A stretch of DNA of 64,000 nucleotides from an uncultured Oscillospiraceae bacterium (GCA_934572465.1 CAKTLG010000003.1:1-64000), one strand, 5' to 3'. Counted from the stretch's first letter, positions 34,118 through 42,428 are shown. Notes: generated from the letters alone by a model not told the origin. Made by a program: numbers and translations.

Positions 34118-34843
34118 TCATTTTTTCTGCTGCTTTGCCTTGCCGAAATGCATCTCGCGCATTCCCTCGACCTCGTCGCAGATGGGCTTAAGGCTGCACG
34201 ATCCGCAGTCGGTCGGCAGGCCCTCCAGAATGTGGGTCAGCGTCTTGGTGATATCGTCCACCTTTTTCGCCGTCTGCGCCAGCTCCGCGATGGCGGGGTG
34301 GCCGGTCAGGAATACCACCTGCACGCGCTTGACGTGCGGGTTTTTGTGATAGGCGCGGATGTAGCTCGCGCCGATGCGGCGAAAGCTGACGCCGCCGCGC
34401 AGCGCGTCACGGCTGAGGCGCACCTGCTCGCGGTTGCTCTCACTGGAGATGCGCACCATGTAGCCCTTGGGAAAGACGTGGTACTTGACGAATTCCATGT
34501 CGCGGATGGCCTGAAACGTCGCCTCGTCGTCCTCGCCGAGCACCTCGTCCACCTGCAGGAAGACAAGGCGCGCAAAGGACACGTCTCCCGTCAGCTCCGG
34601 CAGGTCTCTGCCGTAGAGCAGGATCTCGTCGCGCGGGACAAGACCCGCATCGCTCGTGGCGCAGGTAAAGTTTGCCGACGGGCAGCCGGAGCCGCCAAGC
34701 TCAAACGCCGCGTCACGCAGCATGACAAGCTCGCTCTCGCCGCTGTCGGTCCATGCGTCGGCCTCGCGGTAGTCCCACCGCTGCGGCGGCGCGGCCTCAT
34801 AAAGACCGCGCGCCCCGCGGATCAATGCGTTGTACAGCTCCAT
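34118..34843 (-). CDS. Protein of unknown function with Cys-rich C-terminal tail
   Basis: A 241-residue soluble protein with no signal peptide. The only conspicuous motif is the C-terminal TDCGSCSLKPICDEVEGM (C213, C216, C222; CxxCx5C), which could bind a metal or Fe-S cluster. A mid-protein stretch, FPKGYMVRISSESNREQVRLS, is predicted alpha/beta. It is the last gene of operon B, with a CooC-like ATPase at the other end. I suspect a relation to proteins of CO dehydrogenase/acetyl-CoA synthase systems, but cannot prove it here. Confidence 0.55.
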   Translation of the reverse strand: MELYNALIRGARGLYEAAPPQRWDYREADAWTDSGESELVMLRDAAFELGGSGCPSANFTCATSDAGLVPRDEILLYGRDLPELTGDVSFARLVFLQVDEVLGEDDEATFQAIRDMEFVKYHVFPKGYMVRISSESNREQVRLSRDALRGGVSFRRIGASYIRAYHKNPHVKRVQVVFLTGHPAIAELAQTAKKVDDITKTLTHILEGLPTDCGSCSLKPICDEVEGMREMHFGKAKQQKK

Positions 34844-34846
34844 CCG

Positions 34847-35014
34847 TCAGAACTTGATGTCCACGTTCTTGCGGTCGTGGATGCGGTTGACCTGAATGTA
34901 GACCCAGCTCATGAGCTTCTGGTCAAGGTTCCAGAAGTACACGACGAACAGCACGCCGACGATCACGGACAGCAGCGACGCGATCTTGAGAATAACTTTG
35001 AAAATCTTATCCAT
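34847..35014 (-). CDS. Small one-helix membrane protein of dehydratase operon B
   Basis: A 55-residue protein starting MDKIFKVILKIASLLSV: one transmembrane helix (about 5-27) followed by YFWNLDQKLMSW and a basic tail. A GGAGGAACAAATG context gives a good start (AGGAAC just upstream). It sits 3 nt ahead of the Cys-tailed protein gene and 76 nt after the activase. It matches the layout of the 90-residue protein in operon A (helix then F-x-LD-x-KL). No known family recognised. Confidence 0.72.
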   Translation of the reverse strand: MDKIFKVILKIASLLSVIVGVLFVVYFWNLDQKLMSWVYIQVNRIHDRKNVDIKF

Positions 35015-35090
35015 TTGTTCCTCCGTTCGGTGCGCCGTATCTGGCGCGCCGTAAAGCAGTTTAGCCTGTCAGTTGCGGTGTTAGATCAGC

Positions 35091-35885
35091 TCACGCCCTG
35101 GCAAGCCCCTTCTGGCGGGCATACTCGGCAGCGCCGAGCGCGCCCATGAGCTGCGGGTCGGTCTTGAGCTCGACGACCTTGAGCTTGAGCACGCGCTCGA
35201 TGGCCTGCTTCAAGCCGTCGTTCTTGGCGCAGCCGCCGGTGAGCGTGATGGCGTCCACCGCGCCGGCCTTCTTCGCCATGACGAAGCAGCGCTTGGCGAC
35301 GGCCATCTGGATGCCGGCCGCGATCTCGTCCATGGGCTTGCCCTCGCCGACGAGGGTGATGACCTCGCTCTCAGCGAAGACGGTGCACTGGGCGGTGATG
35401 GGGATGACGTTCTTGGCGTTGAGCGAGAGCTTGGAGAACTCGGGCAGCGTCAGCTCGAACGAGCGGGCCATGGCCTCGTAGAAGCGGCCGGTACCGGCGG
35501 CGCACTTATCGTTCATGGCAAAGTTTTTGACTGTGCCGTCGGTGTCGATGGAGATGCCCTTAACGTCCTGACCGCCGATATCGATGATGGCCTTAACGTC
35601 GGGATTGGTGATGTGCACGCCCATGGCGTGGCAGGAGATCTCGGAGATGTTTTCATCGGCAAACGGGACCTTGTTGCGGCCATAGCCGGTACCGATGAGG
35701 TACGTAAGGTCCTTGGAATCGTTCAGGCCCGCCTTTTTGCAGACCTCCTCCATCGCCAGCGTCGCGCTGACCTCGGAGTTGATCTTGGAGCGCAGGGTGG
35801 TGTCGGCAACGATCTTGCCGGTCTCGTCGAGGATCACTGCCTTGGTGTAGGTGGAGCCTACGTCACAGCCGCCGAAATACTTCAT
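35091..35885 (-). CDS. 2-hydroxyacyl-CoA dehydratase activase (HgdC/BadF-type ATPase)
   Basis: A 264-residue ASKHA ATPase that uses ATP to push one low-potential electron from ferredoxin into the dehydratase. GGCDVGSTYTKAVILD (phosphate-1), IDIGGQDVKGISID, and LTGGCAKNDGL are present. The two Cys that ligate the bridging [4Fe-4S] cluster of the dimer are seen in NDKCAAGTGRF and TAQCTVFAESE. It is the only activase in the window and may serve both dehydratase sets. Start at 35885 follows GGGGGAAAA. Confidence 0.95.
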   Translation of the reverse strand: MKYFGGCDVGSTYTKAVILDETGKIVADTTLRSKINSEVSATLAMEEVCKKAGLNDSKDLTYLIGTGYGRNKVPFADENISEISCHAMGVHITNPDVKAIIDIGGQDVKGISIDTDGTVKNFAMNDKCAAGTGRFYEAMARSFELTLPEFSKLSLNAKNVIPITAQCTVFAESEVITLVGEGKPMDEIAAGIQMAVAKRCFVMAKKAGAVDAITLTGGCAKNDGLKQAIERVLKLKVVELKTDPQLMGALGAAEYARQKGLARA

Positions 35886-35928
35886 AGTTATTTTCCCCCA
35901 AATGTATTGTATAAATATAGATTCAGAA

Positions 35929-37713
35929 TCACATTGCGTTTTCATCGTCGAATTCGACGAGCGTCGGGTCGACAGGCTCCGCCTTCATGACGGTGCGCAT
36001 ATACTCGTTGACCTTGCCGCGCATGGTCTTGCGGGACACGGTGCGCGGATCCATCAGATCATGCTCGATCCAGATCATGTGATAGCCCTTCTGGCGCGCC
36101 TGCTCATCGAGGATGCCCTGGAGCGTGGCCATGTTCTTGCAGGCAACGTTCTGGTACATGATGATGAGGTCGACGTTCCAGATCTCGCACTGGCGCCACA
36201 GCTCGTTGACAACGTTCTGATAACCGCCGTTGGTGTGGCGGCGCATGACCATGCGCTCGTACAGGCGGGCAAGATCCTCGAGCGCCCTGCCTTGATCCTC
36301 GGTCTCGAGCGGACGGGTGAAGTTGAGGCTCTCCATCTCGACAAGAATGTCGACGCCCCAGCAGTTGGCGATCCAGTTGGAGAAGTTCGCGTAATAGTGC
36401 GCCGGACAGGACCAGACGATGCCGCGGTACTTCATCTTGCCGCGCCAGGCCTCTTCCTTCTTCTCGTAGGCCTTGAGCATGATCTTGTTGACCTTCTCGA
36501 AGGTCTTTATCACGCGCGGGTCGCTGCCGCCGTCCATCTCGTAGTTCCACTTGCGGAACAGCTCGTAGGCAGGGCCGATGATCTGCGGATAGCGGGTCTG
36601 GTTGACCTCCCACTTCTGCAGCTCAAAGCTCGTCTCACGGTTGAAGCGCTTCATCGCGGCAAAGTAAGCGTCCCAGTTCCACTTTGCGCCGGTCTGCTCC
36701 TCGATGAACCTGATGCAGTGCCTGATATCCTCGGCCGCGTCGGACACGGTCTCCTCGTACTCGTAGCGCACGGGGAACGTGAGGTGGAAGACCGGCAGGT
36801 CGGGGAATCGGCGGGACATATATTCCGACGCCATCGTCGAGCCGTCGCACGGCATGGAGGAGGAGATGAAGCACGTGCCCATGTGGGGCAGCGCGTCGAG
36901 CACCAGCGCGCCGCATTCGCTCGAAGGAACGGGGCAGGTATCGGCGGGCAGGCCGAAGGATTCGACCGCGTCGATATAAGGCACGCAGGTAAGCTGGTCG
37001 ATCTCGGAAACAAGGAAGACCGGGAAAAGCTGGTACGGCACGCCGACAAGGTCGGGGAAGCCGGCCATGATCTGACCCATGGTCATCTCGTCGAACAGAA
37101 CGACCTTCTTGTTCAGGCTCTCGCTGTTGCCGTTCTTGTGGTCGCATTTTGCCATGATAACGAGATTCTCGGCAACATAGCGGAAGATGTCATAGATCAT
37201 GAGGTGGCTCATGCGCAGCGCGCTGCCGCGCTGGCCGAGCGTATTCTTATCCAGGAAGCCCACGCAGCACAGGTAGGACATCATCCAGCGGTAATAGAGC
37301 ACGCTGTTGAGCGCGGGGACAAGATCCATGGAGAACGTGGCCAGCAGCATCCCCCACATTTTGCACCAGTAGTAGAAGTCCATCGCCGTGGAGCCGACGC
37401 CGCGCCACTCGCGGCGCACCGTCGCCATCGCGCCGCTGCGATAGAGCTTGCCGAGCTGCTTTTCGCCGTTGACGAGCAGATCCCAGCGCTCGGCATTGCT
37501 CATGCCGGCGATGGCCTTCGCCTCGCCGACAAGGCGCGCGCCGGTATCCTTCAGGTTGCTGAGCTGACGCGCCTTGAACGCAGACCAGTCGGTCTCCTTG
37601 AAAAGATCGACGGCGATGGAGGCGACCTCCTTGAGATTTTCGCCCTGCGCCTTCCAGTCCACATTGTCCTTATGGCGCCAGATCGCGGGATTGGGATATT
37701 TCTGCTTTGCCAT
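35929..37713 (-). CDS. 2-hydroxyacyl-CoA dehydratase family protein, larger subunit (set B)
   Basis: A 594-residue paralogue of the set A larger subunit, longer at the N-terminus (about 120 residues before the family core begins). Candidate cluster ligands lie in DTCPVPSSECGAL, SSMPCDGS, WSCPAHYYANF, NCWG and NVACKNMA. The ATG at 37713 overlaps the stop of the smaller subunit as TGATG, so the pair is translationally coupled. Downstream is the activase. The divergence from set A suggests a different 2-hydroxyacyl substrate. Confidence 0.8.
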   Translation of the reverse strand: MAKQKYPNPAIWRHKDNVDWKAQGENLKEVASIAVDLFKETDWSAFKARQLSNLKDTGARLVGEAKAIAGMSNAERWDLLVNGEKQLGKLYRSGAMATVRREWRGVGSTAMDFYYWCKMWGMLLATFSMDLVPALNSVLYYRWMMSYLCCVGFLDKNTLGQRGSALRMSHLMIYDIFRYVAENLVIMAKCDHKNGNSESLNKKVVLFDEMTMGQIMAGFPDLVGVPYQLFPVFLVSEIDQLTCVPYIDAVESFGLPADTCPVPSSECGALVLDALPHMGTCFISSSMPCDGSTMASEYMSRRFPDLPVFHLTFPVRYEYEETVSDAAEDIRHCIRFIEEQTGAKWNWDAYFAAMKRFNRETSFELQKWEVNQTRYPQIIGPAYELFRKWNYEMDGGSDPRVIKTFEKVNKIMLKAYEKKEEAWRGKMKYRGIVWSCPAHYYANFSNWIANCWGVDILVEMESLNFTRPLETEDQGRALEDLARLYERMVMRRHTNGGYQNVVNELWRQCEIWNVDLIIMYQNVACKNMATLQGILDEQARQKGYHMIWIEHDLMDPRTVSRKTMRGKVNEYMRTVMKAEPVDPTLVEFDDENAM

Positions 37714-38909
37714 CACTGCTTCCCTCCCTCTTTATGGATGCGCTTGATCTCCAGCGACTCCACAAACGCCTGGAAGCGCGTGCGGAGCTGGCCGGAGGAG
37801 CGGGCGTTATAGGGCCTGTCGATCGACAGCACCGACCAGCCCATCTCCTCGTTCATGATATGGCTGACGAGCGCGCGCTCGAAGCCCCAGTAATCGCAGA
37901 ACTTCATCTGCTCGTAGATGATGCCGTCGGCACGGAACTCGCGGGCAAGACGATCCGCCGTCGCGCGGCGCTGGGCGACCTTATCGTCGGCAATGTAGCG
38001 CGCGCACTCGGAGACCTGCATACAGTGGCGGCAGATCTGCGTGAGCGCGTCCTCCTCGTCGTTCAGCTCGATGACCTCGCGTCCCGGCGTGGAGCCGAAG
38101 CAGTAGCGGTCGGATACGACGAACGCGCCGACCTCCTCGATCATCTTCGTCAGGCTGGGATCGTCGATCTCGCTGCCGACGATGGAAACGCGGGCGCGGT
38201 ACCACGGCTTTTCGTCCACCTTGCGCTTTTTGATCTCGGCGAGCGTTTCGCGCAGCTTCGGCAGGATGAGATACTTCGGGCAGCAATAGGTCACAAGGTT
38301 GAGCACGTGGAACTCGTAGCCCGTGATGGGCGGGTTGTCCTGCTTGCGCAGCTCGCCGATCTCGGTGATGATGCGGCAGACCTCGTTGTGCTCCTCCACC
38401 GCCTTGCGGATGGCCGCGTCAGAGGTGTCGATCCCGTAGCTCTTTTCCATCACGTCAAGCAGCCGGATGCGCATCTGCTTGACATACTGGCGGATGGTGT
38501 AATCCTCCACCTTAAAGGGCATGTCGGTGTGCGTGACAAAAAAGTTGGGCTTTTCGTTGAGCTTGAGTATCTCAAAGTGCTCGTAGAAGCGGTTCATCAT
38601 CGAGCAGGCGTCCACACCGGCGAGACCGTCGAGGAAGTTGTAGCCGCCCTCCATGCCGCGCTCGAGCAGGGCGCGGGCGAACTCGCAGGTGTAGTTCGAC
38701 ATGTAGTAGGTCGCCATGTCGATCGAACCGGTCCTCGGCGCGCGCAGGCGCACGGAGAAACAGTTGTCCAGATTGAGCAGTACCTCGGGAATGTGGAAGC
38801 AGGTATAGCCGATGGCGAGCTTGCCCTCCGCCTTTGCCTGCTGTACCAGTTCGTTGTTCGCTTCGTCGAGGAGCTGTTCAAAGTAGATCAGATGCTTGAG
38901 ATCCTTCAA
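37713..38909 (-). CDS. 2-hydroxyacyl-CoA dehydratase family protein, smaller subunit (set B)
   Basis: A 398-residue paralogue of the set A smaller subunit. Shared blocks are KDLKHLIYFE, GYTCFHIPEVLLNL, TDMPFKVEDYT, ITGYEFHVLNLVTYCCPKY, DRYCFGS and SGQLRTRFQAFVES. A TTG start at 38909 is proposed: it gives the same N-terminus as the set A ATG start and has AGAGGTG at 6-nt spacing, whereas the GTG at 38918 would fall within that ribosome-binding site. Confidence 0.82.
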   Translation of the reverse strand: MKDLKHLIYFEQLLDEANNELVQQAKAEGKLAIGYTCFHIPEVLLNLDNCFSVRLRAPRTGSIDMATYYMSNYTCEFARALLERGMEGGYNFLDGLAGVDACSMMNRFYEHFEILKLNEKPNFFVTHTDMPFKVEDYTIRQYVKQMRIRLLDVMEKSYGIDTSDAAIRKAVEEHNEVCRIITEIGELRKQDNPPITGYEFHVLNLVTYCCPKYLILPKLRETLAEIKKRKVDEKPWYRARVSIVGSEIDDPSLTKMIEEVGAFVVSDRYCFGSTPGREVIELNDEEDALTQICRHCMQVSECARYIADDKVAQRRATADRLAREFRADGIIYEQMKFCDYWGFERALVSHIMNEEMGWSVLSIDRPYNARSSGQLRTRFQAFVESLEIKRIHKEGGKQ

Positions 38910-38967
38910 ATGGTACACCTCTTTTCATATTGTTTCTTCCTTTGCCTGAGAGGGCGCTGCCGCCGCC

Positions 38968-39720
38968 TCAGAGCTTTATCTTTGAGAGCGCTTGCCACGC
39001 CCCTTTGATAACGTTGGAATCGTCCGGCAGGTCGAAAACGCTTTTGCCCTGCACGTCGTTTTTCGCCTGCTGAGCGTCCGCGCCGATCACCGCCAGCACC
39101 GGCGCGCCCGCGATCTCAGGATCGATGACGAGCTCGGGCCGCGTGGCGCGGTTGATGATCACGCCGCATTTTTCATACATCACGAGCTCGTCCGCCACAC
39201 GCTTGATCGTGCCGACGACCTGATAGCCCTTGCGGCTCTGGTCGGTCACCAGCAGCAGATGCGTCACCCTTTCCATCACGCGGCGGTTGATCTGCTCGAT
39301 GCCGGCCTCGCCGTCGATGACGACATAGTCGAAGTCCCCCGCCAGCAGCGAGATGACCTCCTTGAGATAGCCGTTGACCGTGCAGTAGCAGCCCGCCGTC
39401 TCCGGCCGCCCGATGGCGAGAAAGGCAAAGCCGCGCGTCTCGCACATCGCATCGAACAGGCGGAAGCGCGCCTCGCTCAAAAGCTCGTCCGTCTGCGTTT
39501 TTGTTGAAGAGGAGGCCATGGACTTGCGGATATCGTCCAGCGTCTCGCGCACCGTGACGCCCAGCGCCGTGGCAAGGCCGACGGCGGGATCGGCGTCGAT
39601 GGCGAGGATGCGCGCGTCCGGATGCTGCTGCACGAGCAGCCGCACGATCGCCGCTGAGACCGACGTTTTCCCCACGCCGCCCTTACCGGCGAGCGCAATG
39701 ATCCTTGCCTGACCGGACAT
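38968..39720 (-). CDS. CooC-like MinD-family ATPase
   Basis: A 250-residue deviant Walker A ATPase (AGKGGVGKT at 11-19). The CYC sequence at residues 111-113, in GRPETAGCYCTVNGYLKEV, matches the C-X-C metal site (C112/C114) of CooC, the ATPase that inserts nickel into CO dehydrogenase. DYVVIDGEAGIEQINRR and VTDQSRKGYQVVGTIKR are also family-like. It heads operon B, where no CO dehydrogenase is encoded, so its client may be another metalloprotein. The ATG at 39720 with GGGAGGG at 9-nt spacing is preferred. Confidence 0.85.
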   Translation of the reverse strand: MSGQARIIALAGKGGVGKTSVSAAIVRLLVQQHPDARILAIDADPAVGLATALGVTVRETLDDIRKSMASSSTKTQTDELLSEARFRLFDAMCETRGFAFLAIGRPETAGCYCTVNGYLKEVISLLAGDFDYVVIDGEAGIEQINRRVMERVTHLLLVTDQSRKGYQVVGTIKRVADELVMYEKCGVIINRATRPELVIDPEIAGAPVLAVIGADAQQAKNDVQGKSVFDLPDDSNVIKGAWQALSKIKL

Positions 39721-39756
39721 GAATCGCATCCCTCCCTTTCCTGCAATTTCACGATT

Positions 39757-39799
39757 TGTTCACAATTTTCATTCTACCATAGTTCTTTTCGTTTTACAA
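39757..39799 (-). promoter_or_regulatory. Promoter of dehydratase operon B with TTGTGAACA motif
   Basis: TTGTAA (39794-39799), 17-bp spacer, TAGAAT (39771-39776) on the minus strand. TTGTGAACA (39757-39765) sits at the expected transcription start, the same 9-mer seen upstream of operon A. Confidence 0.65.
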
Positions 39800-39851
39800 T
39801 CATTATTTGACATTTTATTCTAAAATTCCCCGTCGTCCGTCAATTTTTTTG

Positions 39852-39880
39852 TTGATTCTTCCGCTGTACTATGGTAAACT
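39852..39880 (+). promoter_or_regulatory. Promoter of the enoate reductase-like gene
   Basis: TTGATT (39852-39857), 17-bp spacer, TAAACT (39875-39880), divergent from the operon B promoter about 55 bp away. Confidence 0.65.
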
Positions 39881-39968
39881 GTACCCAGCATTATGCAGGA
39901 ACTCCCTGCCCGTTTTGGATCATGGCACGATGTTGTGATCACTTTTTAGGAAGCGAGGAAGACCCCAT

Positions 39969-42242
39969 ATGAAAACTGACGCATTGGTACAACAGCTGAT
40001 CGACAGCTACGGCAACTGGTTCCAGACCAATTCCGGCAACTGCGCCGGCGGCGCCGCGCGCATGACGCAGGAGCTGTATCCCTACGACAAGCTCTTCTCC
40101 CCCATTCAGATCAATAAGCTCAAGGTGAAAAACCGCCTTGTCATGGCGCCGATGGGCAACTGCCAGATGGCCGAGGAGACCGGCCGTCCCAACGACAAGA
40201 TGCTCCAGTACTTCTTCGCCCGCGCCGAGGGCGGCGTCGGTCTTTTGACCACGGGCCTCATCCCCATCAGCCATCACATCGACTCGACCGTCACCGAGAA
40301 GGGCAACTTCTCCTACTTCCCCCGCATCGACGGCACGCGCACCAACCACATGGGCTGGCGCGATCTTGCTCAGGGCGTTCACGCCCGCGGCAGCCGCATC
40401 TTCATCCAGCTCACGCCGGGTCTCGGCCGCGTCGGCGCGCCGACGTGCCTGCTGAACAAGTATCAGCTCCCCGTCTCCGCCTCGATCAACCCCAACTTCT
40501 ATCTGCCCGAGGTCCCCTGCCGCCCGCTGATCGACTTTGAGTGCGACAAGATCATCCGCAACGCCGGTCAGGCCGCGCTGGACGCCAAGGTCATGGGCAT
40601 GGACGGCGTGTATCTGCACGGCCACGAGGGTTATCTGCTCGACCAGCTGACCTCCCCCGCGTTCAACCGCCGCAAGGCCGGCAAGTATGCCGACTGGCAG
40701 CGCTTCGGCATCGACCTTATCAAGCAGATCCGCAAGCGCGTTGGCCCCTACTTCCCCATCATGTACCGTATCGACCTCTCCCTCGCCCTGAACGAGACCT
40801 ACGGCGAGCGCATGGAGAAGGTCAAGAGCCTCAAGAACTTCCAGAACGGCCGTTCCGTTGCCGATACGCTGGATTACATGGAGAATCTCGTCAAGGCGGG
40901 CGTCGATATGTTCGACGTTGACCTCGGCTGCTACGATAACTGGTGGCTGCCGCACCCGCCCGCCGGTATGCCCGCCGGCTGCTTCCTCGATATCTCCAAG
41001 GTCGCCAAGGAATACTTTGCCGCGCGCGGCGTGGAGTCCAACGTCGGCGTGGAGGTCCCCGTCGTCGCCGTCGGCAAGCTCGGCTATCCCGACCTCGCCG
41101 AAAAGGCGCTGCGCGACGGCAAGTGCGACATGGTCATGCTCGGCCGTCCCGTGCTGGCCGATCCCGACTGGTGCAACAAGGCCTATGCCGGCAAGGTCGA
41201 GGACATCCGTCCGTGTATCGGCTGTCAGGAGGGCTGCGTCAACGAGTTCGTCGAGGGCGGCCATCCCCAGTGCGCCGTCAACCCGCGCACCGGCTTCGAG
41301 GACGTCATGCCCAAGGAGTTCCCGAAGGCTGAAAAGGTCAAGCGCATCGCGGTCGTCGGCGGCGGCAGCGCCGGTATGAACTTTGCCCTCGTCGCCGCCA
41401 AGCGCGGTCACAAGGTCGAGATCTACGAAAAGACCGACAAGCTCGGCGGCAAGCTCTGGCCCGCCTCCAAGCCGCTGGTCAAATTTGACATGATGAACTA
41501 CACCCAGTGGCTCATCGCTCAGGTCGAGAAGGCCGAGGGCGTGACCATCCACCTGAACAAAGCCGTTGACAACGACTTCCTCAAGGCCGAGGGCTTCGAC
41601 GCCATCGTCTTCGCCGTCGGCGCGCAGGGCAGCGACAAGCTCCCGCCCATCCCCGGCATTCAGGATGCCAAAACCGTGGACGGCGTCGACCTGCTCAACC
41701 ATCCCGAAAAGCTCGGCGACGCGAAGAAGATCGTCGTTATCGGCGGCGGCAGCGTCGGCATGGAGACCGCCTACTGGCTGGAGTATGAGCACGGCTGCGA
41801 CGTGACCGTCGTTGAAATGCTCAAGTATATGATGGACGGCGCCTGCACCGCCAACCGCGGCCACCTGATCCACTACTTTGAAAAGGCCGGCGGCAAGCTC
41901 ATCAACTGCTCCAAGGTCGTTGGCTTCGGCGGCGACAACTCCGTCAAGATCGAGCGCAACATCTCCAAGGGCGTGCCCGATCCCTACTGCACGTGGACGC
42001 CCGTTATCCCCAAGAACATCGACAATCCGCTCGCGCCCAAGATGGGTCCCGAGAGCCTGATCGAGAGCCTGCCCGCCGACCTTGTGGTGCTGTGCATGGG
42101 CCGCGCCGCCAATCAGGATCCCTACTACAAGGCCGTCGAGGAGCGCATTGCGCCCGAGATCTATAACATCGGCGATTCGCTTCAGGCCGGCAACCTGCTC
42201 ACCGGCAACCGTGCCGCGTGGAGCACCGCCGCGATGATCTGA
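39969..42242 (+). CDS. Enoate reductase / 2,4-dienoyl-CoA reductase-like Fe-S flavoprotein
   Basis: A 757-residue enzyme of the old-yellow-enzyme fusion family that reduces activated C=C bonds with NADH. An FMN-binding TIM barrel (about 30-410; LFSPIQINKLKVKNRLVMAPMG, MGMDGVYLHGHEGYLLDQ, MLGRPVLADP) is followed by Cys ligands of a [4Fe-4S] cluster (RPCIGCQEGCVN) and a Rossmann half for FAD and NADH (IAVVGGGSAGMNFALVAA; KIVVIGGGSVGMETAYW). Relatives run about 640-670 residues; the extra length is an N-terminal 30 and an insertion near residues 660-700. Divergent from operon B, it could reduce the enoyl product. Confidence 0.88.
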   Translation: MKTDALVQQLIDSYGNWFQTNSGNCAGGAARMTQELYPYDKLFSPIQINKLKVKNRLVMAPMGNCQMAEETGRPNDKMLQYFFARAEGGVGLLTTGLIPISHHIDSTVTEKGNFSYFPRIDGTRTNHMGWRDLAQGVHARGSRIFIQLTPGLGRVGAPTCLLNKYQLPVSASINPNFYLPEVPCRPLIDFECDKIIRNAGQAALDAKVMGMDGVYLHGHEGYLLDQLTSPAFNRRKAGKYADWQRFGIDLIKQIRKRVGPYFPIMYRIDLSLALNETYGERMEKVKSLKNFQNGRSVADTLDYMENLVKAGVDMFDVDLGCYDNWWLPHPPAGMPAGCFLDISKVAKEYFAARGVESNVGVEVPVVAVGKLGYPDLAEKALRDGKCDMVMLGRPVLADPDWCNKAYAGKVEDIRPCIGCQEGCVNEFVEGGHPQCAVNPRTGFEDVMPKEFPKAEKVKRIAVVGGGSAGMNFALVAAKRGHKVEIYEKTDKLGGKLWPASKPLVKFDMMNYTQWLIAQVEKAEGVTIHLNKAVDNDFLKAEGFDAIVFAVGAQGSDKLPPIPGIQDAKTVDGVDLLNHPEKLGDAKKIVVIGGGSVGMETAYWLEYEHGCDVTVVEMLKYMMDGACTANRGHLIHYFEKAGGKLINCSKVVGFGGDNSVKIERNISKGVPDPYCTWTPVIPKNIDNPLAPKMGPESLIESLPADLVVLCMGRAANQDPYYKAVEERIAPEIYNIGDSLQAGNLLTGNRAAWSTAAMI

Positions 42243-42277
42243 GTCTTCCAAAAGGAAGCGTCGTTCTCTTGCAAAAA

Positions 42278-42309
42278 GGAGGCGGCAGTCCGCACGGACT
42301 GCCGCCTCC
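42278..42309 (+). terminator. Strong hairpin after the enoate reductase-like gene
   Basis: GGAGGCGGCAGTCC-GCAC-GGACTGCCGCCTCC, perfect 14-bp stem followed by CTGCTTTCCC. The T tract is weak. Confidence 0.65.
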
Positions 42310-42370
42310 CTGCTTTCCCTCTCCCTCCACAGCCTTCCGCGTGCTGTCTCAGCTTCACCCCTGAAACGGC

Positions 42371-42409
42371 AAAAAAAGCAGGCTCCCCATTCAGGAAGCC
42401 TGCTTTTTC
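42371..42409 (-). terminator. Terminator of rplJ-rplL
   Basis: On the minus strand AAAAAGCAGGCT, a 12-nt loop, then AGCCTGCTTTTTTT. Confidence 0.85.
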
Positions 42410-42428
42410 AACGCTTTGACAGGTGAAA

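Noticed and set aside
39939..42251. 770-residue open frame on the minus strand opposite the enoate reductase-like gene
   Set aside because: It is a full-length antisense shadow produced by GC-rich codon usage; the plus-strand product has clear FMN, Fe-S and Rossmann motifs and a ribosome-binding site.
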